Shown: positions 1-8,103, counted from the stretch's first letter. The stretch is DNA of 17,689 nucleotides from Planctomycetota bacterium (GCA_029259935.1 JAJDEH010000211.1:1-17689); one strand, 5' to 3'. Numbers and translations: made by a program. The notes: generated by a model not told the origin, from the letters alone.

Positions 1-54
1 GAAAAAATCCCACGATGAGTGAACAAAAAGCTGAGCGTAGTTCACGCCGCGAAA

Positions 55-70
55 GCGAGCGGCCGCTCGC
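55..70. repeat. 16-bp perfect palindrome downstream of the kinase gene
   Basis: GCGAGCGG is followed directly by its reverse complement CCGCTCGC. The palindrome lies about 30 bases past the kinase stop codon in the minus direction, so it could form a terminator-like hairpin. No T-tract follows it on the minus strand, so a simple intrinsic terminator is not clearly supported. I see no gene in the first 98 bases. Confidence 0.4.
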
Positions 71-98
71 CGAACGCGCGCGACCCGGGCTGGCGAAT

Positions 99-3000
99 TC
101 AGCCAGAAAAACATTCAGGGTTCGCTTGTTTTGGGACTAGCAGAGTGTTCTCAAATTCAAATGTCCGTCTTATAAGAAAAGCACTTGCAACCTTACCAAC
201 GCCGTTCCAATAGAAATGCTCGATTTCCATATCGGTTAGTAGCCGGTCGTAAACTCGAACTTCGTCAATCGCCCCGTCCAGTGGTGTGGATGGGACTGAG
301 AACAACCCAGGGGGACGGGTGCCGAAATGAAGGGGAACAGGTGATTCAATCAACTCGGCCTCCAGGGGACTGATTCCTTTTTCCGTACCGGGGATCAATT
401 CTTGAGGTTTTCCATTTACATAGATTCTGATTCCGTCAACGGTTTTTGTGCCATCATAAGTGGCTAGGATGTGATACCAGCAGTTGGTTTTTTCGAAACG
501 GTTTTTCGTATCACAACGTATGTAACCCGTTTTGCTGTTCAAGTGAAGAATAATTTGCCCCGGTTGTCTGTAAAACATCTCCAGACCTTGCAGCCGATCA
601 TTTTTGTCTCGGTTAGAAAGAAGACCAAACGATCTCTCTTTCTCTCGAAATAGAAACCAGCCGCCGATGGAAAATGGCTTTTCGGTGTCGAGTGTCAAGG
701 GATTGCCTGTGGCATAAGCCCCGTCTCGCAGTGCGACCGCTTGTCCAATGACCCCGTTTGTTTTCTGTGGTTTGGTGTCACCGTGGAGTTGAATCAATGT
801 TTTTTTCTCTGGTGTCGAAGCGGTGTCGCCCAAGGTGTCGAATTGGTAAAGGGACAGAAGATCGTTTTCGAGCGATGATGGCAAATCCGGATACTTTCGG
901 GAAATCTTTTGGCCCCACTGTGCAATCTGACTCGCACGTTCCTCTTCGATTCTTCTTTTTGTTTCGTCAATTTGCGTTGCGAGTGTATTTCTCCGTTGTT
1001 TCTGCTTCTCACTCAAAGACAGTTCGCCAACAGGCAGATCAGGCGGTGACGATCCCCATTGCCTGAGCGTCCAGCCTGCCGCCGAATGCACCCCCGGATC
1101 AGGGTCTTCTCGGTAGAGTGTCGCCATTTGTACTGTGAACGACCGCCGTTGTTCACTCGACCAGTTCCGTGCATCGAATTGGCCCAAGGTCAATGTGAGA
1201 GCGTAACGACTCGCCGAATCGGATTCTTGCTTGATTCTTTTAGCAATGACACCAGGCGTGGCTCCCAACCGAGCAAGTCTGTCGATAATAAGGCTACGAA
1301 GCGATGGATTAGGCGTCTGCTGAAACAGGGGCCAGACAGAATTCGTCTCACCTAACTCAAGCAGACAGACCGCTGCATTGGCTTGCTTTTTCCAGAACGC
1401 ATCCCCTTCAGCAGGTTCGGCATCCTTGGGTGGTGATTGGCTCACCAGAGATTTCAGTTCGGGGATCACCGACTGGCTGTGGTTGCGAAGAGCCGCCAGC
1501 AAGGGCTGAAACTCCCGGCCATTGTCGGCCAGCAGGATCAGGGGCGTCAGAGCTTTGGGTTTGCCCTTGAGATAAACAGACAATGCAGCAGCGATGACTG
1601 GGCGTTCACTACTACGCTTTTCGCTCCTGTCTCGGAATCGCTCTTCCAGTGGATCAGCCAACATACCACCCACAGGACGCAGCATTTCGATCCACTCGTC
1701 GGACTCCGAAGCGGGAACGGATACCAGTGCGGTGACGACATCCTTACGTTGCTGCTCCCACTGTTTGTCTTCACCGTCGTATTGGGACAACGCCGCTGCC
1801 GCCCGTATACGCTGGCTGTTGCTGCCGGTCTGGATCGTGTCCCACAGTCGTTTCTTTAACTGGTCTTTGTGCGGTGCCAAGAACGATACGATGACCGGCA
1901 CATCGTCAGGACTTGCCACCAGCAGTTGTCGCAACAAAAAATCGACCTGCGACGGATCATTCTTGACGAGTGCCAGACTGGCGTGGAGCTTCGCCGTGGG
2001 GCTGCTGTTTTCGTCGGCAACGATTTCAGCCAACAGCGGAGTTACCCATTGCTGATACTCCGAAGTCTCGACAACCAAATCTTTCACGTCGGCTGTGTTC
2101 GCCGCCGACAATGATTCGACAAGGGCTTTGGCATAATTGGCGTTCTGACGCTCCTCAACCCGACCAGAGATGAACAGTCCAGCGAACACGACAAGCACTA
2201 TGCACAGCCCAACCAAACCTGACCGCAATCCATGCACTCCTCCCGCCTTGCCCATCATCTTCCGCTGTGGTTCGGTCCAATTTTGCTTATCGGTGAATAA
2301 CCGGATGTTGAGGTTCTCCCACCACGACGGCAGGAAGCGGTTTTCCGGCTTGGCATTCCAAGTCACCGCAGTATCGAACAGATTGAGTTCCGCCCGGCCC
2401 TTGCGTGTCTCCTTCTGCTTGCGAGTCAGCCAGTCCCGCAGCGAATGCACCAGATAATCGTGCGTCAGTTGAAAATACTTCTGGCCCGCTTGGGTTTGCG
2501 TTATCGAGTCATCGTCGGCATCTTTGCCTTCGGGATCGGTCGGTGTGATGAGCCGGATTTCGCTGTCCAGAATGCGGACCAGATCATCGAAGTCTTTGGG
2601 GCGATTGCCATAGCCAGAAGCTTCCATGAGTTCCGCATGAGACCGCATGTAGCCTTTGATGTCCGTGCCGGAATTGGGCAGCAGGTCTCTGAGAACGGCA
2701 CGAGCGGCTTTCTGATGATATCGGTGGTCGGGGGAAGCTGCGGAGGAACTAAATGTCTCCTCCAGAAACGTCACGCCCACACCCTTCGTGCCGCCGACTT
2801 CTTTCAACGAGGCGGCGGTCCACTCTTTGCCCTTCATCATCTCGGCAAACAATGCCAAGCGAACACAGATGACTTTGCCTTCCTCGGCAAGACCCTCCAC
2901 CGATTGCTTGAGGAAGTCCTTTTGTTCTTTGGTTGTCGATCCGATGTCATCCGGCAATGTCCCAAACGCTCGACCGAATGCCGCCAATACCTCCTGGGCA

Positions 3001-4658
3001 TGACGCTCTGGAAAGAGATCGACCGCAGCTAGGTTTTGATCTTCCAGCAGCCTGACTTCCAATTCCCGCAAGAACCGAGTCACGGCCATCCAGAAATCGT
3101 CACGTACCATGACGACACACTGCACCCGGCCCCCATCGCACTGCCGCAGAGCTTGCACCAGATCGGTATTTTCTTCTTCCTTCTTGGCGTGCAACCATTG
3201 CTCGAACTGATCGAGAACGATCAGCACCTTTTTGCCGACCGGGATACCTTGGCCTCGCCTCAATGCGGCCAGCGTGTCTTTGAGGCTCAGGTTATCTTCG
3301 AGAGAAGGGCAGCGTTTTCGCAGTCCATGCAACAAACGAGTTTCGGTTTCTTCCGGCGTGGCCTCGATGTAGACCGGGATCACGTCCTCTGAGAGCCGAG
3401 GCAACAGTCCCGCTTTGACCAGTGACGATTTCCCACAACCGGAAGGCCCATAGATCAAGCCGACCGAGAAGGTGTTATCAGGATCAGGTTCTTCGATCCG
3501 AGTCTTCCAGAACCGCAGACTGTCGGGCAGGCCCTCACGATCTCTGGGACCGGGCAGCAGTTCCAGAAAGAAATCAGCGTCGTGAGCGTCAAACGACCGC
3601 AATCCCTTCGGCACGATCCTGATGGGCTGACTGTCGGACGAATCTAATTTTATTGAGCCAGATGAAGCTGCGCTATCTACTGCGGTTGAACCACCCTGCG
3701 AAGCAAAAGTTTCAGAGGCAACGGGGCCGATCCCACCCGGCGAAGTACCACTCTGAATCACCGCCTGTTCCTGCATGAATAGTCGCAGGTCTTCGGCAAA
3801 GTCTTTGGCCGTCGAATATCGCTCCGAAGCTCGCTTGGCCATCGCCTTGTGGCAAATTCGTTCGAGTTCCTTCGGAATGCGGTCATCATACTGCCGTGGT
3901 GGGCGTGGCTCGTAGCTCGCTACCTGCTCGAACAGTTCAGCGTGCGTGTCGCCCCGAAACGGCTGACGCCCGACCAGCAACTCATAGAACACGCCCCCCA
4001 AACTAAAGATGTCTGACCGGCCATCAACCCGATGACCTTCGCCACGGGCCTGTTCAGGACTCATGTAGGCAGGCGTCCCAGCATACTTCGGCCCCTTACC
4101 GATGTTCTCTTCCCTCAAGGCCAACCCGAAATCGACGACGAAAGGCTGGCCGTCTTTGCCGATCAAGATGTTTCCGGGCTTCACGTCCCGATGGACAAGT
4201 CCCTGCTTGTGAGCGTAGTGCAACGCCTCGGCCACAGTCGCCACCAGTTCGGCGGCGTCCCGATACTTGAGCCGACTCTCTTTGATCTTTACTGAGAGAT
4301 CAGTTCCCTCGATGTACTTGGAGACGACGTAACAGGGACAGTCTTCCGTGCTGCCCACATCATGCACCGGCACAATGCCGGGATGATCGAGATTAGCGAC
4401 CGTGCGAGCTTCGGCCAAATACGCCTCGGCATCTTCGGGCTTGGCGATCAACTTGGCGTGCGGCACTTTGATGGCGACCAGACGATCGAGTTGCTCATCG
4501 TGAGCCAGATAGACGAGGCCGAATCCCCCTTTGCCCAGCACCTTCTCGATGCGGTAACGACCGATCCGCTGGGGGTGTTTGATCTGCGCAGCGACAGCCT
4601 GCGGGAGAGGCTTCCCTTCTGCGTCCTGAGTCACATCGAGTGGATCGGAGTCGTTCAC
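99..4658 (-). CDS. Ser/Thr protein kinase fused to nSTAND ATPase, HEAT-like region and LamG-like domain
   Basis: Predicted 1519-residue membrane-spanning signalling protein. Residues about 34-295 form a Hanks-type kinase: glycine loop GKGGFG at 42-47, catalytic Lys in VAIK at 64, HRDVKPGN from 156, DFG at 176-178, and SPE in place of APE near 200. Residues about 350-745 match the planctomycete kinase-linked nSTAND module: 'DADFFLELLPGPRDREGLP' lead-in, Walker A GPSGCGKSS near 404, Walker B VLIVLDQFE near 478, closing LTHDYLVHSLRDWL. One transmembrane helix lies at about 812-832. A helical HEAT-like region follows, then a coiled coil (QIDETKRRIEEER), and a LamG/concanavalin-like C-terminus from about 1300. 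The start is GTG; an in-frame stop 11 codons upstream and no earlier ATG support it. The substrate is unknown. It is the gene next to the original tRNA-Pro target site. Confidence 0.93.
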   Translation of the reverse strand: MNDSDPLDVTQDAEGKPLPQAVAAQIKHPQRIGRYRIEKVLGKGGFGLVYLAHDEQLDRLVAIKVPHAKLIAKPEDAEAYLAEARTVANLDHPGIVPVHDVGSTEDCPCYVVSKYIEGTDLSVKIKESRLKYRDAAELVATVAEALHYAHKQGLVHRDVKPGNILIGKDGQPFVVDFGLALREENIGKGPKYAGTPAYMSPEQARGEGHRVDGRSDIFSLGGVFYELLVGRQPFRGDTHAELFEQVASYEPRPPRQYDDRIPKELERICHKAMAKRASERYSTAKDFAEDLRLFMQEQAVIQSGTSPGGIGPVASETFASQGGSTAVDSAASSGSIKLDSSDSQPIRIVPKGLRSFDAHDADFFLELLPGPRDREGLPDSLRFWKTRIEEPDPDNTFSVGLIYGPSGCGKSSLVKAGLLPRLSEDVIPVYIEATPEETETRLLHGLRKRCPSLEDNLSLKDTLAALRRGQGIPVGKKVLIVLDQFEQWLHAKKEEENTDLVQALRQCDGGRVQCVVMVRDDFWMAVTRFLRELEVRLLEDQNLAAVDLFPERHAQEVLAAFGRAFGTLPDDIGSTTKEQKDFLKQSVEGLAEEGKVICVRLALFAEMMKGKEWTAASLKEVGGTKGVGVTFLEETFSSSAASPDHRYHQKAARAVLRDLLPNSGTDIKGYMRSHAELMEASGYGNRPKDFDDLVRILDSEIRLITPTDPEGKDADDDSITQTQAGQKYFQLTHDYLVHSLRDWLTRKQKETRKGRAELNLFDTAVTWNAKPENRFLPSWWENLNIRLFTDKQNWTEPQRKMMGKAGGVHGLRSGLVGLCIVLVVFAGLFISGRVEERQNANYAKALVESLSAANTADVKDLVVETSEYQQWVTPLLAEIVADENSSPTAKLHASLALVKNDPSQVDFLLRQLLVASPDDVPVIVSFLAPHKDQLKKRLWDTIQTGSNSQRIRAAAALSQYDGEDKQWEQQRKDVVTALVSVPASESDEWIEMLRPVGGMLADPLEERFRDRSEKRSSERPVIAAALSVYLKGKPKALTPLILLADNGREFQPLLAALRNHSQSVIPELKSLVSQSPPKDAEPAEGDAFWKKQANAAVCLLELGETNSVWPLFQQTPNPSLRSLIIDRLARLGATPGVIAKRIKQESDSASRYALTLTLGQFDARNWSSEQRRSFTVQMATLYREDPDPGVHSAAGWTLRQWGSSPPDLPVGELSLSEKQKQRRNTLATQIDETKRRIEEERASQIAQWGQKISRKYPDLPSSLENDLLSLYQFDTLGDTASTPEKKTLIQLHGDTKPQKTNGVIGQAVALRDGAYATGNPLTLDTEKPFSIGGWFLFREKERSFGLLSNRDKNDRLQGLEMFYRQPGQIILHLNSKTGYIRCDTKNRFEKTNCWYHILATYDGTKTVDGIRIYVNGKPQELIPGTEKGISPLEAELIESPVPLHFGTRPPGLFSVPSTPLDGAIDEVRVYDRLLTDMEIEHFYWNGVGKVASAFLIRRTFEFENTLLVPKQANPECFSG

Positions 4659-4723
4659 GCCTGCTGCCGCTTTCTTCGGTATTGCCGGTCATCTTCGTCT
4701 TTGTCGCCTGTGGTTTGCGAGAA

Positions 4724-4729
4724 ATTCTA
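4724..4729 (-). promoter_or_regulatory. Possible -10 box for the kinase gene
   Basis: TAGAAT on the minus strand lies about 65 bases before the GTG start of the kinase. No convincing -35 box sits at the right spacing, so this is a weak call. Apart from this and the orphan tRNA terminator, the stretch 4659-4930 shows nothing I can support. Confidence 0.22.
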
Positions 4730-4886
4730 GCAAATCGGAATTGCGATTTCATCAGGCCGTAACCTTTTGAACCAAGCGAAGCTGAGTGCAGGCAACGACT
4801 TGGAGCAAAGTCGCTTCGTCAACCCTCAGAGAACTGGACGCCGTTTGAACCGGGCGGAATGAGCGAAAAACGCTGTGAATCCAAGC

Positions 4887-4919
4887 AAAAAGCCCACCGC
4901 CGAAAAGACGATGGGCTTT
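4887..4919 (-). terminator. Displaced intrinsic terminator of the tRNA-Pro gene
   Basis: On the minus strand AAAGCCCA and TGGGCTTT form an 8-bp stem followed by a T-run (TTTTT). It begins 12 bases beyond the left 44-bp repeat. In the unoccupied site it would lie immediately downstream of tRNA-Pro, so I infer that it is the tRNA's own terminator, now about 6.8 kb away because the element was inserted between them. Confidence 0.65.
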
Positions 4920-4930
4920 GTTGGAAAAAT

Positions 4931-4974
4931 AGTCGGGCTGAGAGGATTCGAACCTCCGACCTTTTGACCCCCAG
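4931..4974 (-). repeat. Left attachment-site repeat: orphaned 3' part of tRNA-Pro(GGG)
   Basis: These 44 bases are identical to 11769-11812. On the minus strand they run from the anticodon loop (CTGGGGG) through the T-arm (GGAGG TTCGAAT CCTCT) and acceptor 3' strand (CAGCCCGA), plus two bases. The 5' half of the tRNA is absent here, so this is the original 3' half displaced by integration. The match ends sharply: 4930 differs from 11768, and 4975 from 11813. Confidence 0.93.
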
Positions 4975-5106
4975 GCTGAAATTCTCAATGCCAAAAACGC
5001 TCATTTTACAGGCGTTTACGCACTATAACGAACCCAAAACACCATTGCAAACCGTAGCATTCAATTTCACTTAATAGCGATACATTTCACCACGTGGTTG
5101 GCGCGC

Positions 5107-5126
5107 AAGCGGGTAAATAACCGCTT
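5107..5126. repeat. Inverted repeat near left end, possible integrase/excisionase arm site
   Basis: AAGCGGGTA and TAACCGCTT flank two bases. The 20-bp site matches 11665-11684 at 17 of 20 positions and lies 132 bases inside the left repeat. Its match to a site near the opposite end, rather than any link to a gene, is the reason for calling it a recombination site. Confidence 0.55.
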
Positions 5127-5189
5127 GGCAGTCCGAGGACATGATGTAGTTGGTGAGGTGCCGCTCATGGCGAGGGTTTTTTTGGCGTC

Positions 5190-5504
5190 TCAATTTTGTT
5201 CGGAATGCCAGAGGCCAAAGTATATTGCCAGCAAGCCTGATCCCGATCCCATCGTCAAAGTAAGCAGAGCGAGGCCAATGCGTACCGGGACGCTTGGTTC
5301 CAGGTAGGGTGGCGGCGTTTCGACGCCGAGCGCGAGAAAACTGCATATGATGCCCGCAATTGTCACCATCGTGCCGTTACACAAAAACAAGAAGCGAAAA
5401 TTTCGGCAAGTCTTACTGTCCTTACCATAAACATTATTTATCCATCTCCAGTACGCATCCCGCCAACGCGCCAGCCACCAGCGGCGTTTCGGTTTGGGTG
5501 CCAT
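5190..5504 (-). CDS. Small membrane protein, two predicted TM helices
   Basis: 104 residues starting MAPKPKRRWW. A basic, Trp-rich N-terminus is followed by a hydrophobic segment (GTMVTIAGIICSFLALGV, about residues 46-63) and a second one (VRIGLALLTLTMGSGSGLLA, about 77-96). I do not recognise the family. A longer reading upstream is possible, but this start has GAGG six bases ahead and sits one base after the stop of the preceding gene, which points to translational coupling. It is the second gene of a two-gene membrane operon at the left end of the island. The orientation Arg/Lys-rich inside would place the N-terminus in the cytoplasm (inference). Confidence 0.68.
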   Translation of the reverse strand: MAPKPKRRWWLARWRDAYWRWINNVYGKDSKTCRNFRFLFLCNGTMVTIAGIICSFLALGVETPPPYLEPSVPVRIGLALLTLTMGSGSGLLAIYFGLWHSEQN

Positions 5505-5505
5505 T

Positions 5506-5868
5506 TCATTCCTCGGGTTTGGTAATCCCGGATTCCCGATACCCTTCCTCATTCCGCAACGGCTCGTCATTTTCCCACTCGCCACGGTAGATGCCCACGG
5601 TCGGCTCGGCTTGCGTCTCAGGGGTGGCTGGTGATTGGACACGGCTTGCCGGGGTCGTGAATTCGACGTTGTAGATGTCTTGCCAGAATTGCGCAGTCTT
5701 CTTCGTAGTGCGAAGTTCCGCCTCGAGTCGAATCACTTTGGCCTTCAACCGCACTGCCTCAACCCGGGCCAGCCCCGCGTTGTAATGAGCCCACACCACG
5801 GTTATCGCCGCTGCCACGAGCGTGGTTATCAAGAGTAGCGTGCTGAGTCTGAATTGCCAGATTTTCAT
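5506..5868 (-). CDS. Single-pass membrane protein with coiled-coil and disordered tail
   Basis: 120 residues. The N-terminus MKIWQFRLSTLLLITTLVAA is a short basic segment plus one TM helix, of a type I know from many small planctomycete membrane proteins. Residues about 35-60 (ARVEAVRLKAKVIRLEAELRTTKKT) have heptad-like spacing, suggesting a coiled coil. The rest is Pro/Glu-rich and probably disordered. The start is chosen because AAGGGA precedes this ATG by 6 bases and it places the TM segment at the N-terminus; a longer in-frame reading to 5982 adds residues without clear protein character. It is coupled to the following gene with a one-base gap. Function unknown. Confidence 0.68.
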   Translation of the reverse strand: MKIWQFRLSTLLLITTLVAAAITVVWAHYNAGLARVEAVRLKAKVIRLEAELRTTKKTAQFWQDIYNVEFTTPASRVQSPATPETQAEPTVGIYRGEWENDEPLRNEEGYRESGITKPEE

Positions 5869-6011
5869 GGGCGTTCCCTTTTTCGTGTATTCGCCGCTGC
5901 CCGTCCGAAATTGGATTACGAACCCTAGAAAATCGTTGGATGGCCCCGTATAATTGAGTTGTCTGAATCGGGCGGCGGCCATTCTTACTGCCCCAAAAAT
6001 GCCGTCGCCTC

Positions 6012-6048
6012 GTGCCGCAGGTTCTGCCCCATCTGCGGCACTTTTTTT
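6012..6048 (+). terminator. Strong intrinsic terminator reading rightward
   Basis: GTGCCGCAG and CTGCGGCAC form a perfect 9-bp stem with a 12-base loop, followed by seven T residues on the plus strand. No plus-strand gene precedes it in the island. It lies just past the stop of the minus-strand gene at 6053, for which it would be a hairpin with an A-tract on the entry side, so it could act in both directions. It may also block rightward read-through. Confidence 0.6.
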
Positions 6049-6052
6049 GCGA

Positions 6053-6728
6053 CTAGGAATCGTCGCAGCATTCTGCCGTCACGTACCAGTCGCCCGTCCC
6101 GTCCATCGTCACAAACACCATGCCTGTCATGGGGCTGGAGCAGAAGTTGTAAATGGTGACGTTGGACTTGAGCAGGGTGAGAATGTCGGTAGTCCGGTGG
6201 CGGTAATAGATATTGCCAATACCGACGCCGACCTTCCGTGTCGGTGCCGTCCCACTGGCCTTGGGCAGGGTGCCTGGAATCCAGGCCACGTAGTCCACGC
6301 CCGTCCGCAATTCGATAATGCGGAATCGCTGGCCATCCATGAACCACTGGATGATGACCTTATCGCCTGCGATGAGGTCCACGTCGTTGTGCAACCAGTC
6401 ATGGTAGGCGACGACCGTATCGCCTGACTCTTCCAATGTGAAATTGCCCGAACCGCCGGCGGGAATTGTCGTCGCAACCAATATGCTCGGGCTCGGACCA
6501 CTCAAACGAGACGAGCCAAGTGCCATCAGGTAACTGGTCGACTTGGAATGCGTGGCAATGGTGCGTCACGCCATCTACTGTTCGGGTGCTACCCAACCAT
6601 GGCAGTTCTGGGTCGCTTGCGAATAACGAAAGCGCGCCGGTGTGGGTGCGGGCCGTTACGACGAACGCATCGCCGTCTTGGGAAAGAATTGTGGCCAACG
6701 CTCGGTTCCTTGGGCTGAAAAGCCCCAT
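6053..6728 (-). pseudogene. Hypothetical protein split by a frameshift
   Basis: Two overlapping frames look like one broken gene. The first starts at the ATG at 6728 and reads MGLFSPRNRALATILSQDGD through DGTWLVSFEWSEPEH, and then turns into Arg-rich nonsense. A second frame, shifted by one base, carries protein-like sequence from about 6475 (VATTIPAGGSGNFTLEESGD) to its stop at 6053, ending DWYVTAECCDDS. The second frame has its own ATG at 6526, but with no ribosome site, and its first residues look unlike coding sequence. One extra base (or two lost) near 6466-6480 would explain it; the joined product would be about 224 residues. The IPAGGSG...GD...W style faintly recalls small proteins near phage head genes, but I cannot name a family. 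Confidence 0.55.
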
Positions 6729-6810
6729 TTTATTCGAGGTCGGCGGTGGTCCCTACGTCAGTTTGGTATAACTGCGAATTGATTACCACAAAACAACCAC
6801 GGGCCAGTGA

Positions 6811-6903
6811 AGAGCGCGCCTACTCGCCGACACGTTGCTGACCCAGCTGCTTTCCGGAGAACTTCCCGTACCCGAAGCACTCAGCGCAACCGAGGAGGCT
6901 TAA
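6811..6903 (+). pseudogene. C-terminal relic of a lost gene upstream of DUF3800
   Basis: One frame reads RARLLADTLLTQLLSGEL, then PVPEALSATEEA and a TAA stop one base before the DUF3800 start. It is protein-like but blocked upstream by a TGA at 6808-6810. Shifting frame there continues the reading upstream as KQPRASEER. The end of this relic also carries the AGGAGG ribosome site of the next gene, as an operon neighbour would. The tail faintly resembles C-terminal ends of type I restriction specificity subunits; that is a weak impression, not an identification. Confidence 0.35.
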
Positions 6904-6904
6904 T

Positions 6905-7606
6905 ATGAAGTTTGACGTCTATTGCGATGAAAGCAGTCCTGAAGCGTTAGCGTCAGAAACCGCCGACAATAAGTTCCTGTTGATTGGTAGCTTGTGGTTG
7001 CCTAGCGACGAACGAGCGCGCTTCAAAGATGCGGTACACTCGCTACGAGACAAATATAAGGTAGGCGGAGAATTCAAATGGAACCGCGTTTCACCTTCGC
7101 GTGTCGAGTTCTATTGCGAGTTGATCGAGATGTTCTTCGCCCAAGGTGACGACCTTCGATTCCGCTGTATCGCCGTCGATTGCGACAAAGTAGATCTCAC
7201 CCAGTTTCACGCCAACGATCAGGAGCTTGGCTTTTACAAGTTCTACTACCAGTTGCTGCATCACTGGATTCTTGATTTCAATGAGTACGCGTTCTACCTC
7301 GACTACAAAAAAAACCGCCGTCGAGACCGATTACATGTGCTGCGAGATTGCCTTGACAATGCAAATCTCAGCTCGCTCGTTACCACCGTACAAGCGACAG
7401 AATCTAGCCAATCGGTATTAGTCCAGCTCGCGGATGTCTTGACTGGATTGTCAGCTCGACGACTCAACGCATCATCAACAGGATCTGCCGCTAAGGACCG
7501 TGTTGTCGAAGTAGTGGAACAAAATCTTGGACGCCACATCGCTCCAACGGCTCGGCACGAACGAAAGTTCAACGTTTTCCGCATCAACCTATCTGGAGGC
7601 TGGTGA
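6905..7606 (+). CDS. DUF3800 family protein
   Basis: 233 residues. The opening MKFDVYCDES with adjacent Asp8 and Glu9, the GGEFKWN motif at 54-60, an acidic strand FYLDYKK near 130-135, and the late QLADVLTG motif (Asp177) together match the DUF3800 family. That family is, to my knowledge, predicted to have an RNase H-like fold with these acidic residues as possible metal ligands; no activity is established. Its members are often found on phages and genomic islands. AGGAGG lies 6 bases before the ATG. The stop TGA overlaps the next gene's ATG by one base, so the two are translationally coupled. An extended -10 type sequence (TG at 6764, TATAAC at 6767) is a weak promoter candidate. The gene is intact although its neighbours are decayed. 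Confidence 0.85.
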   Translation: MKFDVYCDESSPEALASETADNKFLLIGSLWLPSDERARFKDAVHSLRDKYKVGGEFKWNRVSPSRVEFYCELIEMFFAQGDDLRFRCIAVDCDKVDLTQFHANDQELGFYKFYYQLLHHWILDFNEYAFYLDYKKNRRRDRLHVLRDCLDNANLSSLVTTVQATESSQSVLVQLADVLTGLSARRLNASSTGSAAKDRVVEVVEQNLGRHIAPTARHERKFNVFRINLSGGW

Positions 7607-8103
7607 TGGCAAGGGTCGAGTATCCTCCGCATCTCGAATTGGATTCGGAAGACGAATACCGAGAGTACTTTCATACGGTCTATTGCGGAGGACCGTTGGA
7701 GACGTTCGATGGGATCATGGTTCGATTTCGCAAGCGTGACTTCGGCCATGCCTTCTTTGAATCATCGTCGGCCAAATCCAAAGACGACGTGTTCTCGGAT
7801 GACCGGGCCAAGCGGATGCACTGGGTGAAGCTCGCGTTAAGTGATCCGGGAGCAGACATTCGCGTGGGCTATGATAACCAGCTGCGCCAAGATGACTTTG
7901 CCCGCCGTGTGGCGATTGTGAAAGGCAACTTCGTCGTCATCATTCGTATCGTGCGTGACAAGCAAGCCGAGTTTGTGACTTGTTACGTTGCGACTTCATG
8001 GACGATGCAAAAGATCAAGAAAAGCCGAAAGTGGCCGAGAGAGGAGATGGGCAAAGCCGAAGAGGCCAAAGATGGTGAGAACCAGGCTGGTGACAGCGCA
8101 TAA
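7606..8103 (+). CDS. Putative BECR-fold (PBECR-like) nuclease domain protein
   Basis: 165 residues starting MARVEYPPHL. GGAGG lies 6 bases before the ATG, and the ATG shares one base with the DUF3800 stop; an in-frame GTG one codon earlier is the less likely start. The core resembles the phage-associated BECR (barnase/EndoU/colicin E5-D/RelE) nuclease-like group. It has FRKRDFGHAFFES with His48, a Lys/Arg-rich helix ending DDRAKRMHWVKLAL, then RRVAIVKGNFVVIIRIV and AEFVTCYVA with Thr125. A His, basic residues and a late Thr/Ser in this order are what that fold uses for RNA cleavage. The assignment is from memory of the pattern, not a search. The tail (130-165) is Lys/Glu-rich and probably disordered. 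Coupling to DUF3800 suggests one module, either two partners of a nuclease system or a toxin with its partner. Confidence 0.7.
   Translation: MARVEYPPHLELDSEDEYREYFHTVYCGGPLETFDGIMVRFRKRDFGHAFFESSSAKSKDDVFSDDRAKRMHWVKLALSDPGADIRVGYDNQLRQDDFARRVAIVKGNFVVIIRIVRDKQAEFVTCYVATSWTMQKIKKSRKWPREEMGKAEEAKDGENQAGDSA

Noticed and set aside
2445..3032. 195-aa plus-strand frame inside the kinase gene
   Set aside because: Shadow of the kinase/STAND coding strand; no ribosome site or recognisable motif.
4859..5074. Plus-strand 71-aa frame containing RAERIRTSDLLTPR
   Set aside because: This is the well-known false protein from reading across the complement of a tRNA 3' half; it covers the left attachment repeat and island end.
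5959..6159. Plus-strand 66-aa frame with CRRFCPICGTFFATRNR, looking like a zinc ribbon
   Set aside because: The Cys residues come from the GC-rich terminator hairpin and its T-tract at 6012-6048; the rest is Ser/Arg-rich low-complexity sequence without a ribosome site.
5985..6347. 120-aa minus-strand frame overlapping the broken hypothetical gene
   Set aside because: His/Arg-rich shadow frame; the coding character is in the frame ending at 6053.
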